From Rhizobium sp. TH2 (lineage in GTDB: Bacteria; Pseudomonadota; Alphaproteobacteria; Rhizobiales; Rhizobiaceae), in contig NZ_CP062231.1 of the NCBI RefSeq assembly GCF_024707525.1, positions 3,720,001 to 3,784,000 of the forward strand: a DNA stretch of 64,000 bases, in the 5' to 3' direction. The notes beneath the pieces were generated by a model. The model saw nothing but the letters and a program-made list of their open reading frames with translations, was not told where the DNA came from and searched no databases. Shown here in pieces: positions 53,571-62,286 of the stretch (the stretch's first letter is position 1; every line of letters starts with the position of its first letter). The position numbers and the translations under genes are program-made.

Positions 53571-54317
53571 ATGTCTCATTCTTTCGATCCAGTGGCGTTG
53601 CGTTTGGTGCGGGTGACCGAAAAGGCCCCGCCCGATACGACATTCGAAGGGTTGAGGGCCTCGATCGCCTCGGCGCCGCTGGTCGAGGTGATGCCGGCGG
53701 CCTATGGCGATCATGTCTCGGCACTCGGCTTTTCGCTCGCCTGGGCGCTGATGGCATCCGAGGGCGGACTGATCTTCTGGGCCGCGCCCGAACAGGATTT
53801 CTTCGAGGACGGCCTGCCCAATGCCGAAGGCCTCGCGCAGTTCGGCATGCCGCTCGACCGGCTGCTGCTGGTGCGGGCGCAATCGCAGAAAGAGGCTCTC
53901 TGGGCCACCGAACAGGCGCTTTCGACGCCCGGCATCATCGCGCTCTGCGCCATCACGCCCTCGAAGAAGGGCGTCGGCCTGACCGAAACCCGCCGGCTGC
54001 TGCTGATGGCCGAACATTACCGAACCCGATGTCTGCTGCTCAGGCTCGATGCGGCCGGATCGAGCGCCGCCCGCGCCCGCTGGCGGGTCGCGGCGGCCCC
54101 GAGCGAAGCGGAGGAGGACGAACTTGGCGCCCCTAGTTTTTCAGTCCATCTGGCCCGCAATCGCGCTGGGCCTCACAATCTTGATTTCAATCTTCGCTGG
54201 AGCATTCACGATCATGCTTTCCACCTCATGGAAAAACGGCACGAGCTCACGCTGGATGGCGGTGTGGCTCCCGAGGCTCCCCTCCGACCGGTTGATCCGA
54301 TCCCGCAAAGTGCCTGA
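53571..54317 (+). CDS. imuA: ImuA, mutasome accessory protein
   Basis: A 248-residue RecA/SulA-like protein of the ImuA family. It shows 'HVSALGFSLAWALMASEGGLIFWAA', 'FGMPLDRLLLVRAQSQKEALWATEQAL' and 'TETRRLLLMAEHYRTRCLLLRL' (read in parts), which follow the RecA-like core without a functional Walker A. ImuA works with ImuB and DnaE2 in damage-induced mutagenesis. It has no clear ribosome binding site. The LexA box lies just upstream, and the 3' end overlaps imuB by about 100 bp in another frame. Confidence 0.9.
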   Translation: MSHSFDPVALRLVRVTEKAPPDTTFEGLRASIASAPLVEVMPAAYGDHVSALGFSLAWALMASEGGLIFWAAPEQDFFEDGLPNAEGLAQFGMPLDRLLLVRAQSQKEALWATEQALSTPGIIALCAITPSKKGVGLTETRRLLLMAEHYRTRCLLLRLDAAGSSAARARWRVAAAPSEAEEDELGAPSFSVHLARNRAGPHNLDFNLRWSIHDHAFHLMEKRHELTLDGGVAPEAPLRPVDPIPQSA

Positions 54318-55755
54318 CGGCATCCCGCTCGTCGTCTATGCCAAGCAGGGCAACGCCTATACGATCACCTCGCTCGACCGCCGCGCCTCCGCCGCCGGCC
54401 TCAAGGTCGGCATGCCGCTCGCAGATGCACGCTCGATCCGGCCTGACCTCACGGCATGCGAGGCCGACGAAGAGGCCGATGCACTCCTCCTCGACCAGAT
54501 CGCGGCATGGTGCGACCGCTATTCGCCCATTGTCGTCAAGGATCCGCCGCATGGCCTGTTGATCGACATAACCGGCTGCGCGCATTTGTTCGGCGGCGAG
54601 GCGGCCGTGCTGTCCGACATCGGCAAGCGTCTGGCCCGTCAGGGTTTCATATCGAGGACCGCGATTGCGCCGACATCCGGCGCCGCATGGGCGCTTTCGC
54701 GTGCCGGCCATTGCCATCCGGTGGAAGAAGAGAACCTTCGCGAGGCGCTTTCGCCGCTTCCCGTCACCGCGCTCAGGCTGGCACCGGAAGCCGTCTCGCT
54801 GCTGCGACGGCTCGGCTTGGAGACGATCGGCCAGATCATCGATGCGCCGCGCAAGCCTTTCTCGGCACGGGCAGGCAAGAATGCCATGCTGCGGCTTGAT
54901 CAAGCCCTGGGACGGATGCGGGAGGCACTCTCCCCTCGCCGCCCGCCGCCGGAACAATTTGCGCTCAGACGCCTCGTCGAACCCATCCTCAGCATGGAAG
55001 CCGTGATGACGGTAACCGGTGCGCTCGCCGGCGAACTTTGCGGCAGCCTTTCGGAAAACGGCACCGGCGCCAGGCTCTTCCGGCTCAACCTCTTCGGCGT
55101 CGATAACCGGACGCGGGAACTGGAACTCGGCCTCAGCCGGGCGGAAAACGATCCCACGATCGTCACGAGGCTGCTGGGCGAGCGGCTGGCCCTGACGCCG
55201 GAAGCGCTGAATGCGGAATTCGGCTTCGATGCGCTCCGGCTCGAAGCCCATGAGATCATGCCGATCGTCTTGCGGCCGATCGATCTCGCGCCCGTGTCCT
55301 CGCGCGATGAGGAAGCCGAAACGCGGCTGATCGACCGCCTCGGCATCCGGCTCGGCGATGCCAGCATCGGCCGCCCCTCGATCCGGTCCGTCCATGCCCC
55401 CGAACGGACCAACCGTTGGGTGAAGGTGCCCGTTGCCGCAAACCAGATTGCTCTTGCGGAAGACGGCGTGATCCGCCGGCCTTTGACCCTGTTCCGCAAG
55501 GCCCAGCCGGTCGATGCCATTTCCCCCATGCCGGACGGACCGCCCAAGCGCTTCACTTGGCGGCGCATTCCTCATGACATCGTGCGCGCCGAAGGCCCTG
55601 AACGCGTCGCGCCCAATTGGCTGCGCGCGCCTGACGATCGCGCGCGGGATTACTATCGGGTCGAGGACAGGGAAGGCCGACGCTTCTGGCTCTATAGCGA
55701 AGGGCCGCGAAACGGCGTCACGCCGCAATGGTATCTGCACGGGCTTTTCCCATGA
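54214..55755 (+). CDS. imuB: ImuB, Y-family polymerase-like scaffold
   Basis: A 513-residue Y-family DNA polymerase homologue. The usual catalytic Asp of the N-terminal DxDxFFA motif is absent ('MAVWLPRLPSDRLIR' stands in its place), as in all ImuB proteins, so it is a scaffold that bridges the beta clamp, ImuA and DnaE2. 'LLIDITGCAHLFGGE' and 'ISRTAIAPTSGAAWALSR' are family segments. ATG 54214 has GGAG eleven bases upstream; ATG 54256 is an alternative. The open frame to 54049 lies entirely inside imuA. It overlaps dnaE2 by the four bases ATGA. Confidence 0.9.
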   Translation: MLSTSWKNGTSSRWMAVWLPRLPSDRLIRSRKVPDGIPLVVYAKQGNAYTITSLDRRASAAGLKVGMPLADARSIRPDLTACEADEEADALLLDQIAAWCDRYSPIVVKDPPHGLLIDITGCAHLFGGEAAVLSDIGKRLARQGFISRTAIAPTSGAAWALSRAGHCHPVEEENLREALSPLPVTALRLAPEAVSLLRRLGLETIGQIIDAPRKPFSARAGKNAMLRLDQALGRMREALSPRRPPPEQFALRRLVEPILSMEAVMTVTGALAGELCGSLSENGTGARLFRLNLFGVDNRTRELELGLSRAENDPTIVTRLLGERLALTPEALNAEFGFDALRLEAHEIMPIVLRPIDLAPVSSRDEEAETRLIDRLGIRLGDASIGRPSIRSVHAPERTNRWVKVPVAANQIALAEDGVIRRPLTLFRKAQPVDAISPMPDGPPKRFTWRRIPHDIVRAEGPERVAPNWLRAPDDRARDYYRVEDREGRRFWLYSEGPRNGVTPQWYLHGLFP

Positions 55756-58700
55756 GCCGGTTTTTCGAACTCTGCACGACCACCAATTTTTCTTTTCTCC
55801 GGGCTGCATCGCATCCCGAAGAATTCGTCGAGCGCGCTTGGGAGCTCGACTATGCCGGCATCGGCATAGCCGACCGGAACACGCTTGCCGGTGTGGTGCG
55901 CGCCCATGCCAAAGCGAAGGAAATGTATGCCGAGGCGAAGAAGGAAGGAAAGAGCCACAGCGTCAAGCTCGCGATCGGCGCAAGGCTGGTTTTCCGCGAC
56001 GGCACGCCTGATATCGTCGTCTATCCCAAGGACCGGGAGGCCTATGGGCGGCTGACCCGGCTGCTCACCATCGGCAATCGCCGTGCGCCGAAGGGTGAAT
56101 GCTTTCTGGATTTCTCCGATTTCCTCGACCATGCCGAAGGCCAGCGCGCCATCGTCATCCCCGACATGCAAACCGGTGCTCTGCCCGACAAAACGCTGCG
56201 CGCGACGCTCCAGGCCGTTCAGGCCAAATGTCGCATAGTCTGGCTTGCCGCGCGCTTCATATTCGACGGCGAGGATCACCGCCGTCTCAGGCTTCTGAGC
56301 GATCTCGCATTTTCGACCGGCGCGCGCCTCATCGCCACCACGGAACCGCATTGCCACGTACCGGAACGCCGCGCACTGCTCGACGTCATGACCTGTATCC
56401 GGGAAAAGACCACCCTCGACGAAGCCGGTCGCCTTCTTGCCGCCAATGCCGAACGGCATCTGAAGCCGGCAGAGGAAATGGAACGGCTCTACAAAATGGC
56501 GCCGGGCGCCGTGGCCGAGACTGTGAGGTTCGCGAGCAGGCTTGGGTTCTCGCTGGATGACCTGAAGTTCAATTATCCGCTGGAACTGGTGGAAGGCCAT
56601 CCGAATGCCCAGGCGGCACTCGAGGACATGACGTGGAAAGGTGCGGCAAAGCGCTATCCCGACGGTATTCCGGATGGCGTGCGGACATCCCTCGAACGCG
56701 AACTCGAAATTGTCAGAGACCTCAAATACGCGGCCTACTTTCTCACTGTCGCCGATATCGTGCGGTTTGCCCGTTATGAAGAGGGCATCCTCTGCCAGGG
56801 ACGTGGCTCCGCAGCCAATTCATCGATCTGCTATTGTCTCGAAGTGACAGAGGTAAATCCGGCCGAGAACACCCTTCTTTTCGATCGCTTCATCTCGACG
56901 GAGCGTAATGAGCCGCCCGACATCGACATCGACTTCGAGCACGAAAAGCGTGAGAAAGTGATCCAATATGTCTTTAATAAATACGGCAACCGGCGGGCTG
57001 CTCTTACCGCGACCCTAATCTGCTATCGTCAGCGCAGTGCCCTTAGAGATGTCGCCAAGGCCTTCGGCTATTCCGAGGACCGGATCATGGCAATCTCGCG
57101 CACCCTGCATTGGTGGTCGAAGGGCATCAAGAAGGAAGACCTCAAAGCACTTGGGCTCGATCTCGACGACAGGAAACTGATGACCTGTCTGCGGCTGGTT
57201 GACGAACTCAAGGATTTTCCGCGCCATCTCTCTCAGCATGTCGGTGGCATTGTCATCACGAATGATAACCTCGATGAGATCGTCCCGATCCAGAATGCCC
57301 GGATGGATGACCGCATCGTCGTCGAATGGAACAAGGACGACCTGCAGGTTCTCAATATCCTGAAGGTCGACATGCTGGCGCTCGGCATGCTGACTTGCCT
57401 GCGCAAGGCCTTCGATATGGTCAATGCGACCTATCCGGATTGGTCGCCGGAGAAGAAGACACTCGACCTTGCCACTCTGCCGAAAGAGGATCCGGCAGTC
57501 TATGGAATGCTTTGCCGTGCGGATTCGATCGGCGTCTTTCAGGTGGAAAGCCGGGCTCAGATGTCGATGCTGCCTCGGCTAAGGCCGGAAAAATTCTATG
57601 ATCTCGTTATCGAAGTGGCGATCGTCCGGCCCGGGCCGATCCAAGGGGGCATGGTGCATCCCTATCTCAAGCGCAGACAGGGTATTGAGGAGGTCACATA
57701 TCCTTCTAAAGCTCTCGAAGCCGTTCTCGAACGCACACTCGGCGTGCCGCTGTTCCAAGAGCAGGCCATGCAGATCGCCATCGTCGGAGCAGGCTTTTCG
57801 CCGCCGGAAGCCGATAAGCTTAGGCGTGCCATGGCCACCTTCCGGCGGGTCGGAACGATCAATCAATTGAAGGATAAGTTCATCGAAGGCATGATATCCA
57901 ATAAATATGAGCGCGAATTCGCAGAAGCCTGTTTCAAACAGATCGAAGGTTTTGGCGAATACGGCTTCCCAGAGAGCCATGCCGCGAGTTTTGCGCTGCT
58001 GGTCTATGCCTCGTCTTGGCTGAAATGCCATTATCCGGATATCTTCGCGGCAGCACTCCTCAACGCCCAGCCCATGGGCTTCTATGCTCCAGCCGAAATC
58101 GTCCGCGATGCGGTCGAGCACGGGGTCGAGACCCGGCCTCCAGATGTTAATCACTCAACGTGGGACAATAGTCTTGAAGAAGGACAGGTCGCGGCTGAGA
58201 ACCTGCATAAACGCCACATCTCCATGACCTATATGATCCAGTCCCATCATGCCCTCCGGCTTGGTTTCCGGCAGATCAAAGGTCTACGAGAGGAGGAGAT
58301 CAACACTTTCGTCGCCAATCGCGGGGCGGGCTATGATTCCGTTCGCGATGTCTGGCTGCGGGGCGGGCTCGATGCCTCGACCATCGAGCGGCTCGCCGAT
58401 GCGGATTGCTTCCGCTCTCTCGGTCTCGACCGGCGCGACGCGCTCTGGGCTGCCCGGGGCTTAAACCAGGTCGGCGGCCAGGAAGATCTACCGCTGCTTT
58501 CCAGGCCCAAAGCATACAATCTGGAACCCGATTTCATGCTGCCGTCCATGCTTATCGGCGAACATGTCGTGGAGGATTATCGCACGCTCGGGCTTTCATT
58601 GAAGAACCATCCGGTGGCTCTGCTGCGCGATGAATTCAGGGCGCGTGGTGCGATTGCCGCCGAGGAGCTGGTAAACATTCCGAATGGAAAACGTGTCCGG

Positions 58701-59096
58701 GTCGCGGGTCTCGTTCTCGTGCGGCAGAGACCGGGCACGGCCTCCGGCGTCATTTTCATGACGCTGCAGGACGAGACGCATGTTGCCAATATCGTTGTCT
58801 GGACGCGGATCTTTGAGCGCTTCCGGCCGGAAGTGCTGGGCGCGCGTCTCTGCGCCGTCGATGGTATTGTCCAGAAAGAGGGGGAAGTGATTCACGTCGT
58901 CGCCGAACGGCTGCATGATTACAGCCCCATGCTGGCGAAGCTATCCGGCAACGAATTCGAAATAGCCGCCATCAATGCCGATGAAGTACGCCGCCCGGTC
59001 GAGGCGGACAGTCGATCACACCCTCGTAATGTCAGGCACGATCTCAATTACAAGCCCGCGGCAAAGGTCATGCCGAAAGGCCGGAACTTCCATTAG
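55752..59096 (+). CDS. dnaE2: Error-prone DNA polymerase DnaE2
   Basis: A 1114-residue C-family polymerase, shorter than DnaE1 and typical of DnaE2/ImuC. It starts with a PHP domain ('FFELCTTTNFSFLRAASHPEEFVERA' read in parts). The palm motif P-D-I-D-I-D carries the catalytic Asp residues 390 and 392 ('EPPDIDIDFEHEKRE'). The fingers and helix-hairpin-helix region follow ('GFGEYGFPESHAASFALLVYASSWLKCHYP'), then a C-terminal OB fold ('VRVAGLVLVRQRPGTASGVIFMTLQDE'). It performs translesion synthesis after DNA damage with ImuA and ImuB. The stretch from about 56,850 to 58,200 looks less GC-rich at third positions than the ends. Confidence 0.96.
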   Translation: MSRFFELCTTTNFSFLRAASHPEEFVERAWELDYAGIGIADRNTLAGVVRAHAKAKEMYAEAKKEGKSHSVKLAIGARLVFRDGTPDIVVYPKDREAYGRLTRLLTIGNRRAPKGECFLDFSDFLDHAEGQRAIVIPDMQTGALPDKTLRATLQAVQAKCRIVWLAARFIFDGEDHRRLRLLSDLAFSTGARLIATTEPHCHVPERRALLDVMTCIREKTTLDEAGRLLAANAERHLKPAEEMERLYKMAPGAVAETVRFASRLGFSLDDLKFNYPLELVEGHPNAQAALEDMTWKGAAKRYPDGIPDGVRTSLERELEIVRDLKYAAYFLTVADIVRFARYEEGILCQGRGSAANSSICYCLEVTEVNPAENTLLFDRFISTERNEPPDIDIDFEHEKREKVIQYVFNKYGNRRAALTATLICYRQRSALRDVAKAFGYSEDRIMAISRTLHWWSKGIKKEDLKALGLDLDDRKLMTCLRLVDELKDFPRHLSQHVGGIVITNDNLDEIVPIQNARMDDRIVVEWNKDDLQVLNILKVDMLALGMLTCLRKAFDMVNATYPDWSPEKKTLDLATLPKEDPAVYGMLCRADSIGVFQVESRAQMSMLPRLRPEKFYDLVIEVAIVRPGPIQGGMVHPYLKRRQGIEEVTYPSKALEAVLERTLGVPLFQEQAMQIAIVGAGFSPPEADKLRRAMATFRRVGTINQLKDKFIEGMISNKYEREFAEACFKQIEGFGEYGFPESHAASFALLVYASSWLKCHYPDIFAAALLNAQPMGFYAPAEIVRDAVEHGVETRPPDVNHSTWDNSLEEGQVAAENLHKRHISMTYMIQSHHALRLGFRQIKGLREEEINTFVANRGAGYDSVRDVWLRGGLDASTIERLADADCFRSLGLDRRDALWAARGLNQVGGQEDLPLLSRPKAYNLEPDFMLPSMLIGEHVVEDYRTLGLSLKNHPVALLRDEFRARGAIAAEELVNIPNGKRVRVAGLVLVRQRPGTASGVIFMTLQDETHVANIVVWTRIFERFRPEVLGARLCAVDGIVQKEGEVIHVVAERLHDYSPMLAKLSGNEFEIAAINADEVRRPVEADSRSHPRNVRHDLNYKPAAKVMPKGRNFH

Positions 59097-59108
59097 GGAA
59101 GAGCGAAT

Positions 59109-59288
59109 TCAGTGCTTGGGCTGGTTCGTGGTCTCGCGCATCGCGTCCACGTGATACCAAGCCGGCTCGAGCGCCTCGATCATTCTGTTGTCGAGTTGCG
59201 CGGCCATCTGATCGCGTCGCGCGGCCATGCGCGCATTGGTGGGAAACTGTATGATCTGGGCGCTTTCGCGCTTCTCATTCATCATCAT
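59109..59288 (-). CDS. gstI: GstI-type small protein (DUF2735), inhibitor of glnII translation
   Basis: A 59-residue DUF2735-type protein with the core 'RESAQIIQFPTNARMAARRDQ' read in parts. In Rhizobium leguminosarum a similarly small gene, gstI, lies upstream of glnII in the opposite direction and its product represses GSII synthesis post-transcriptionally. Position, size and orientation are the same here. GGAGG lies ten bases before the first of three consecutive Met codons (59288), which is taken as start. The reading frame is open further to 59318. Confidence 0.8.
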   Translation of the reverse strand: MMMNEKRESAQIIQFPTNARMAARRDQMAAQLDNRMIEALEPAWYHVDAMRETTNQPKH

Positions 59289-59675
59289 TTTCAAATCGCC
59301 TCCGGGCAATGGTAACATCCATTCGCGTCACCCAACGCATATATACACTATTTCGTTTCCAATTGCACAAAAAAAATTCACCTTGCCTAAAATATAGGCA
59401 GTATTTTTATCCGCTTATGCCGCCAGCGTTTGCAGTGGCAGCGAGCAGGCACGGAAACTGCCTCGAAATAACGCAATTCCCGAGAACGGCTGGACAGAAT
59501 GCCGCACCCAGGCCAACTGGCACGCCACATGCATCATCATGTGCGGCCCATGGAAGCCGGCTTGTCCGGCGGCTCGAATGTGATCCCGGCACCGGTTTTC
59601 GGAAGAGATCATGTTCAAACGAAGAAATAGATCGGGGAGCCAGGGAGGCTTCCACATACCTACGAGAGGTCTGAA
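59289..59675. promoter_or_regulatory. Divergent gstI-glnII control region
   Basis: A 387-bp gene-free region, AT-rich between about 59,330 and 59,420 and GC-rich afterwards. It holds the glnII sigma-54 promoter (59518-59533) and a leader of about 130 bases. I could not find a convincing NtrC-type inverted repeat by eye upstream of the promoter. Confidence 0.6.
59518..59533 (+). promoter_or_regulatory. Sigma-54 promoter of glnII
   Basis: TGGCACGCCACATGCA fits the -24/-12 consensus: GG and GC are exactly ten bases apart (59519-59520 and 59531-59532). Rhizobial glnII is known to be transcribed by sigma-54 polymerase under NtrC control in nitrogen limitation. Transcription would start near 59,544. 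Confidence 0.8.
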
Positions 59676-60716
59676 ATGACGAAATACAAGCTCGAGTACA
59701 TCTGGCTCGATGGCTATACCCCGGTACCGAACCTGCGCGGCAAGACGCAGATCAAGGAATTCGATGCCTTCCCGACACTCGAGCAGCTTCCCTTCTGGGG
59801 CTTCGACGGCTCCTCGACCATGCAGGCCGAAGGCCGCAGCTCGGATTGCGTGCTGAAGCCGGTTGCGCTTTATCCCGATCCGGCCCGCACCAATGGCGTC
59901 CTGGTAATGTGCGAAGTCATGATGCCCGATGGCGTCACGCCGCATTCGACCAATGCCCGCGCCACGATCCTCGATGATGAAGGCGCATGGTTCGGCTTCG
60001 AACAGGAATACTTCTTCTACAAGGACGGCCGTCCGCTCGGCTTCCCCGAGCATGGCTACCCGGCGCCGCAGGGCCCCTATTACACCGGCGTCGGCTATTC
60101 CAATGTTGGCGACATCGCCCGCGAGATCGTCGAAGAGCATCTCGATCTCTGCCTCGAAGCCGGCATCAACCACGAAGGCATCAATGCCGAAGTGGCCAAG
60201 GGCCAGTGGGAATTCCAGGTGTTCGGCAAGGGCTCCAAGAAGGCCGCCGACGAAGTGTGGATGGCGCGCTACCTGCTTCTCCGCCTGACGGAAAAGTATG
60301 GCGTCGACATCGAGTTCCATTGCAAACCGCTCGGCGACACCGACTGGAACGGCTCGGGCATGCATTGCAACTTCTCGACCGAATATATGCGTACGGTCGG
60401 CGGCAAGGCCTATTTCGAGGCGCTGATGGCCCAGTTCGACAAGAACCTGATGGAGCACATCGCCGTCTACGGTCCGGATAACGACAAGCGCCTGACCGGC
60501 AAGCACGAAACCGCCCCGTGGAACAAGTTCTCCTACGGCGTTGCCGACCGCGGCGCTTCGATCCGCGTGCCGCACTCCTTCGTCAAGAACGATTATAAGG
60601 GCTATCTCGAAGATCGCCGCCCGAATTCCCAGGGCGACCCCTACCAGATCGCTTCCCAGGTCCTGAAGACGATCTCGGAAGTTCCCCTCGCCGGCTCAGC
60701 TTCGGCTGCGGCATAA
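59676..60716 (+). CDS. glnII: Glutamine synthetase type II (eukaryotic-like)
   Basis: A 346-residue GSII enzyme that makes glutamine from glutamate and ammonia. GSII is characteristic of rhizobia and relatives and is not adenylylated like GSI. 'LEYIWLDGYTPVPNLRGKT', 'FWGFDGSSTMQAEGRSSDC', 'WFGFEQEYFFY' with metal Glu, 'GINAEVAKGQWEFQV', 'NGSGMHCNFST' and 'GVADRGASIRVP' are visible in order. GAGAGG precedes the ATG. Control is by the sigma-54 promoter and probably by the divergent gstI. Confidence 0.97.
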   Translation: MTKYKLEYIWLDGYTPVPNLRGKTQIKEFDAFPTLEQLPFWGFDGSSTMQAEGRSSDCVLKPVALYPDPARTNGVLVMCEVMMPDGVTPHSTNARATILDDEGAWFGFEQEYFFYKDGRPLGFPEHGYPAPQGPYYTGVGYSNVGDIAREIVEEHLDLCLEAGINHEGINAEVAKGQWEFQVFGKGSKKAADEVWMARYLLLRLTEKYGVDIEFHCKPLGDTDWNGSGMHCNFSTEYMRTVGGKAYFEALMAQFDKNLMEHIAVYGPDNDKRLTGKHETAPWNKFSYGVADRGASIRVPHSFVKNDYKGYLEDRRPNSQGDPYQIASQVLKTISEVPLAGSASAAA

Positions 60717-60726
60717 GACTTTTCTT

Positions 60727-60758
60727 TCGTGGCGCGGCCCGCAATGTCCGCGCCACGA
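60727..60758. terminator. Hairpin after glnII
   Basis: TCGTGGCGCGG (60727-60737) and CCGCGCCACGA (60748-60758) form an 11-bp perfect stem with a 10-base loop, 10 bp past the glnII stop and 28 bp before the stop of the convergent gene. No T-tract follows on either strand, so it may stabilise 3' ends rather than terminate. Confidence 0.55.
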
Positions 60759-60786
60759 TTGCGTCCGGCCCCGGACGAGCTCTTGC

Positions 60787-61203
60787 TCAGACGCCTCGCG
60801 ACCGCAGGTGATAGGTCAGCGCCATCGACAGCATGAATTCGAGCGGCGCCCGATCGATTTTCCCCGTGACCGGCAGCAGCACAGCACGATTGGTCTCGTA
60901 TTCGAACATGCCGCCAAATCTCTCACGGAATGTATCGACCAGCGTCGTGTGGCAGATGAAATAGATCGCCGCGCGATCCGGTGTCTTCCGCGGCCAGCCG
61001 AGGCGGATCGTGCTGCCGCTGCCGGTCGCCTTAGTCAGATAGGCGGGCTCGCCCCATTTCAGCGTCTCGGTGATGGCGCCGACACGCGGATGGTCGGCGG
61101 CCACACCGAGGATCATCGCGCGTATCTCCGCGAGCCGATGCCGCACCTCTGGCGGAAAGGCCTGGAATGCAGCTTCGACACTCCCCGGCATCGACTGCGT
61201 CAT
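60787..61203 (-). CDS. DUF1801 domain protein
   Basis: A 138-residue protein of the DUF1801/YdhG type: 'EVRHRLAEIRAMILGVA', 'ITETLKWGEPAYLTK' and 'RAAIYFICHTTLVDTFRERFGG' are typical segments. The family's function is unknown. ATG 61203 lies one base after the stop of the AraC/GyrI regulator (TGA-C-ATG), so the two are translationally coupled. DUF1801 and GyrI-like proteins are often neighbours, which hints at a shared small-molecule response. An upstream extension inside the regulator gene is not supported. Confidence 0.85.
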   Translation of the reverse strand: MTQSMPGSVEAAFQAFPPEVRHRLAEIRAMILGVAADHPRVGAITETLKWGEPAYLTKATGSGSTIRLGWPRKTPDRAAIYFICHTTLVDTFRERFGGMFEYETNRAVLLPVTGKIDRAPLEFMLSMALTYHLRSRGV

Positions 61204-61204
61204 G

Positions 61205-62065
61205 TCACGCCTCGATCGGCAGGAAGATATCGGTGCGAAGCTCCGGCGGGGTGGTATCGGCCGGGCTGTTGAGATATTCTTCCAGCATCGGTCCATCGGC
61301 CGCCTCATGGCCTGATGCCGGCAGCCACACGCCCATCAGCCAGCGATAGGCATCGCGCATATCGGCATATGGCCCCTTGTATGAGAGCTTCGCATAGGCT
61401 CCGCCCCTCGTCTCTACCGTCGCCATGCCGTCCGGCACCGCCCTGCCCTCATCGACCGGCAGGCAGGCAGCCGAGCGCAGTTCATCTTCGTCCACAGCAT
61501 GGGGATCGTCATAATAGACGCCGATCATGCGTGACTGGCGGGTAACGAGCCCAGCGGGGCCGGCGGCAGCGAAAAGCTGCTCGAAGGCGCGGCTGATCTG
61601 CATGTAGGAACCCTTGTGTGGCACGGCAACGCAGCGCTCGGCCGGCAGGGTCACGATCTCGACGGGGAAGCCGGATGCATCGCTCGTCCGGTTGGAGGCC
61701 TTGAACAGTGCGTGGCTGCCGCCCTCGCGATAGGCGCCCGGCGTCATGCCGTAGGATTGCTTGAATGCCCGCCCGAACGCTTCCGCAGTCGTATATCCCG
61801 CCCGCTTTGCGATATCGCCAAGATCGGCGTCCGAATTGGCCAGCCGGTCGGCGGCGCGCGACAGCCTCAGCCGTCGCACCGTCGCCACCACGGTCTCGCC
61901 CTGCATGGCGGTATAGACTCGGTGCCAGTGCCAGCGCGACATGGCCGCGACATCGGCCAGCAGGTCGAGATTGAGCTCGTCCTCAAGGTGGTCGTGCAGG
62001 TAATCCACCACGCGGCCGATCCGTGCCGCGTAACTATGCCGGTTGTCGTTGGTCTTCATAAGCAT
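61205..62065 (-). CDS. AraC-family regulator with GyrI-like effector domain
   Basis: A 286-residue regulator. The N-terminal AraC DNA-binding domain has two helix-turn-helix units ('LNLDLLADVAAMSRWHWHRVYTAM' and 'LGDIAKRAGYTTAEAFGRAFKQSYGMTPGAYR', about residues 25-105, read in parts). The C-terminal half is a GyrI/Rob-like small-molecule-binding domain ('ETRGGAYAKLSYKGPYADMRDAYRWLMGVWL' read in parts). Rob/BmrR-like proteins of this type sense drugs or hydrophobic ligands. ATG 62065 has GGGAG nine bases upstream. Confidence 0.9.
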   Translation of the reverse strand: MLMKTNDNRHSYAARIGRVVDYLHDHLEDELNLDLLADVAAMSRWHWHRVYTAMQGETVVATVRRLRLSRAADRLANSDADLGDIAKRAGYTTAEAFGRAFKQSYGMTPGAYREGGSHALFKASNRTSDASGFPVEIVTLPAERCVAVPHKGSYMQISRAFEQLFAAAGPAGLVTRQSRMIGVYYDDPHAVDEDELRSAACLPVDEGRAVPDGMATVETRGGAYAKLSYKGPYADMRDAYRWLMGVWLPASGHEAADGPMLEEYLNSPADTTPPELRTDIFLPIEA

Positions 62066-62286
62066 TGGATGATCTCCCTTTTGGTGAAAGGCAACATCCC
62101 ACAAACCGAGCTGACAAATATTGCTGACTTTGTGGCAGCATCTTCGCCCTTCGCAGTCATACGACCGTCACAAAACTGTAATCGGCGCGTCACACCCACT
62201 TCGCATAAGTCCGCACGCCGGCGATCGACCTTCCGGCTTTTCCTTAATTCATTTCCACTCGCCGCCCAGCCACCCAGGAGAACGCC

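Noticed and set aside
54049..54213. Upstream extension of imuB containing a hydrophobic, membrane-like segment
   Set aside because: This stretch lies fully inside imuA in another frame, and ImuB proteins are not membrane proteins; the ATG at 54214 with GGAG fits better.
53571..59096. An unusual defence or mobile system around the polymerase genes
   Set aside because: Gene order imuA-imuB-dnaE2 with a LexA box is the well-described SOS mutasome, not a novel system.
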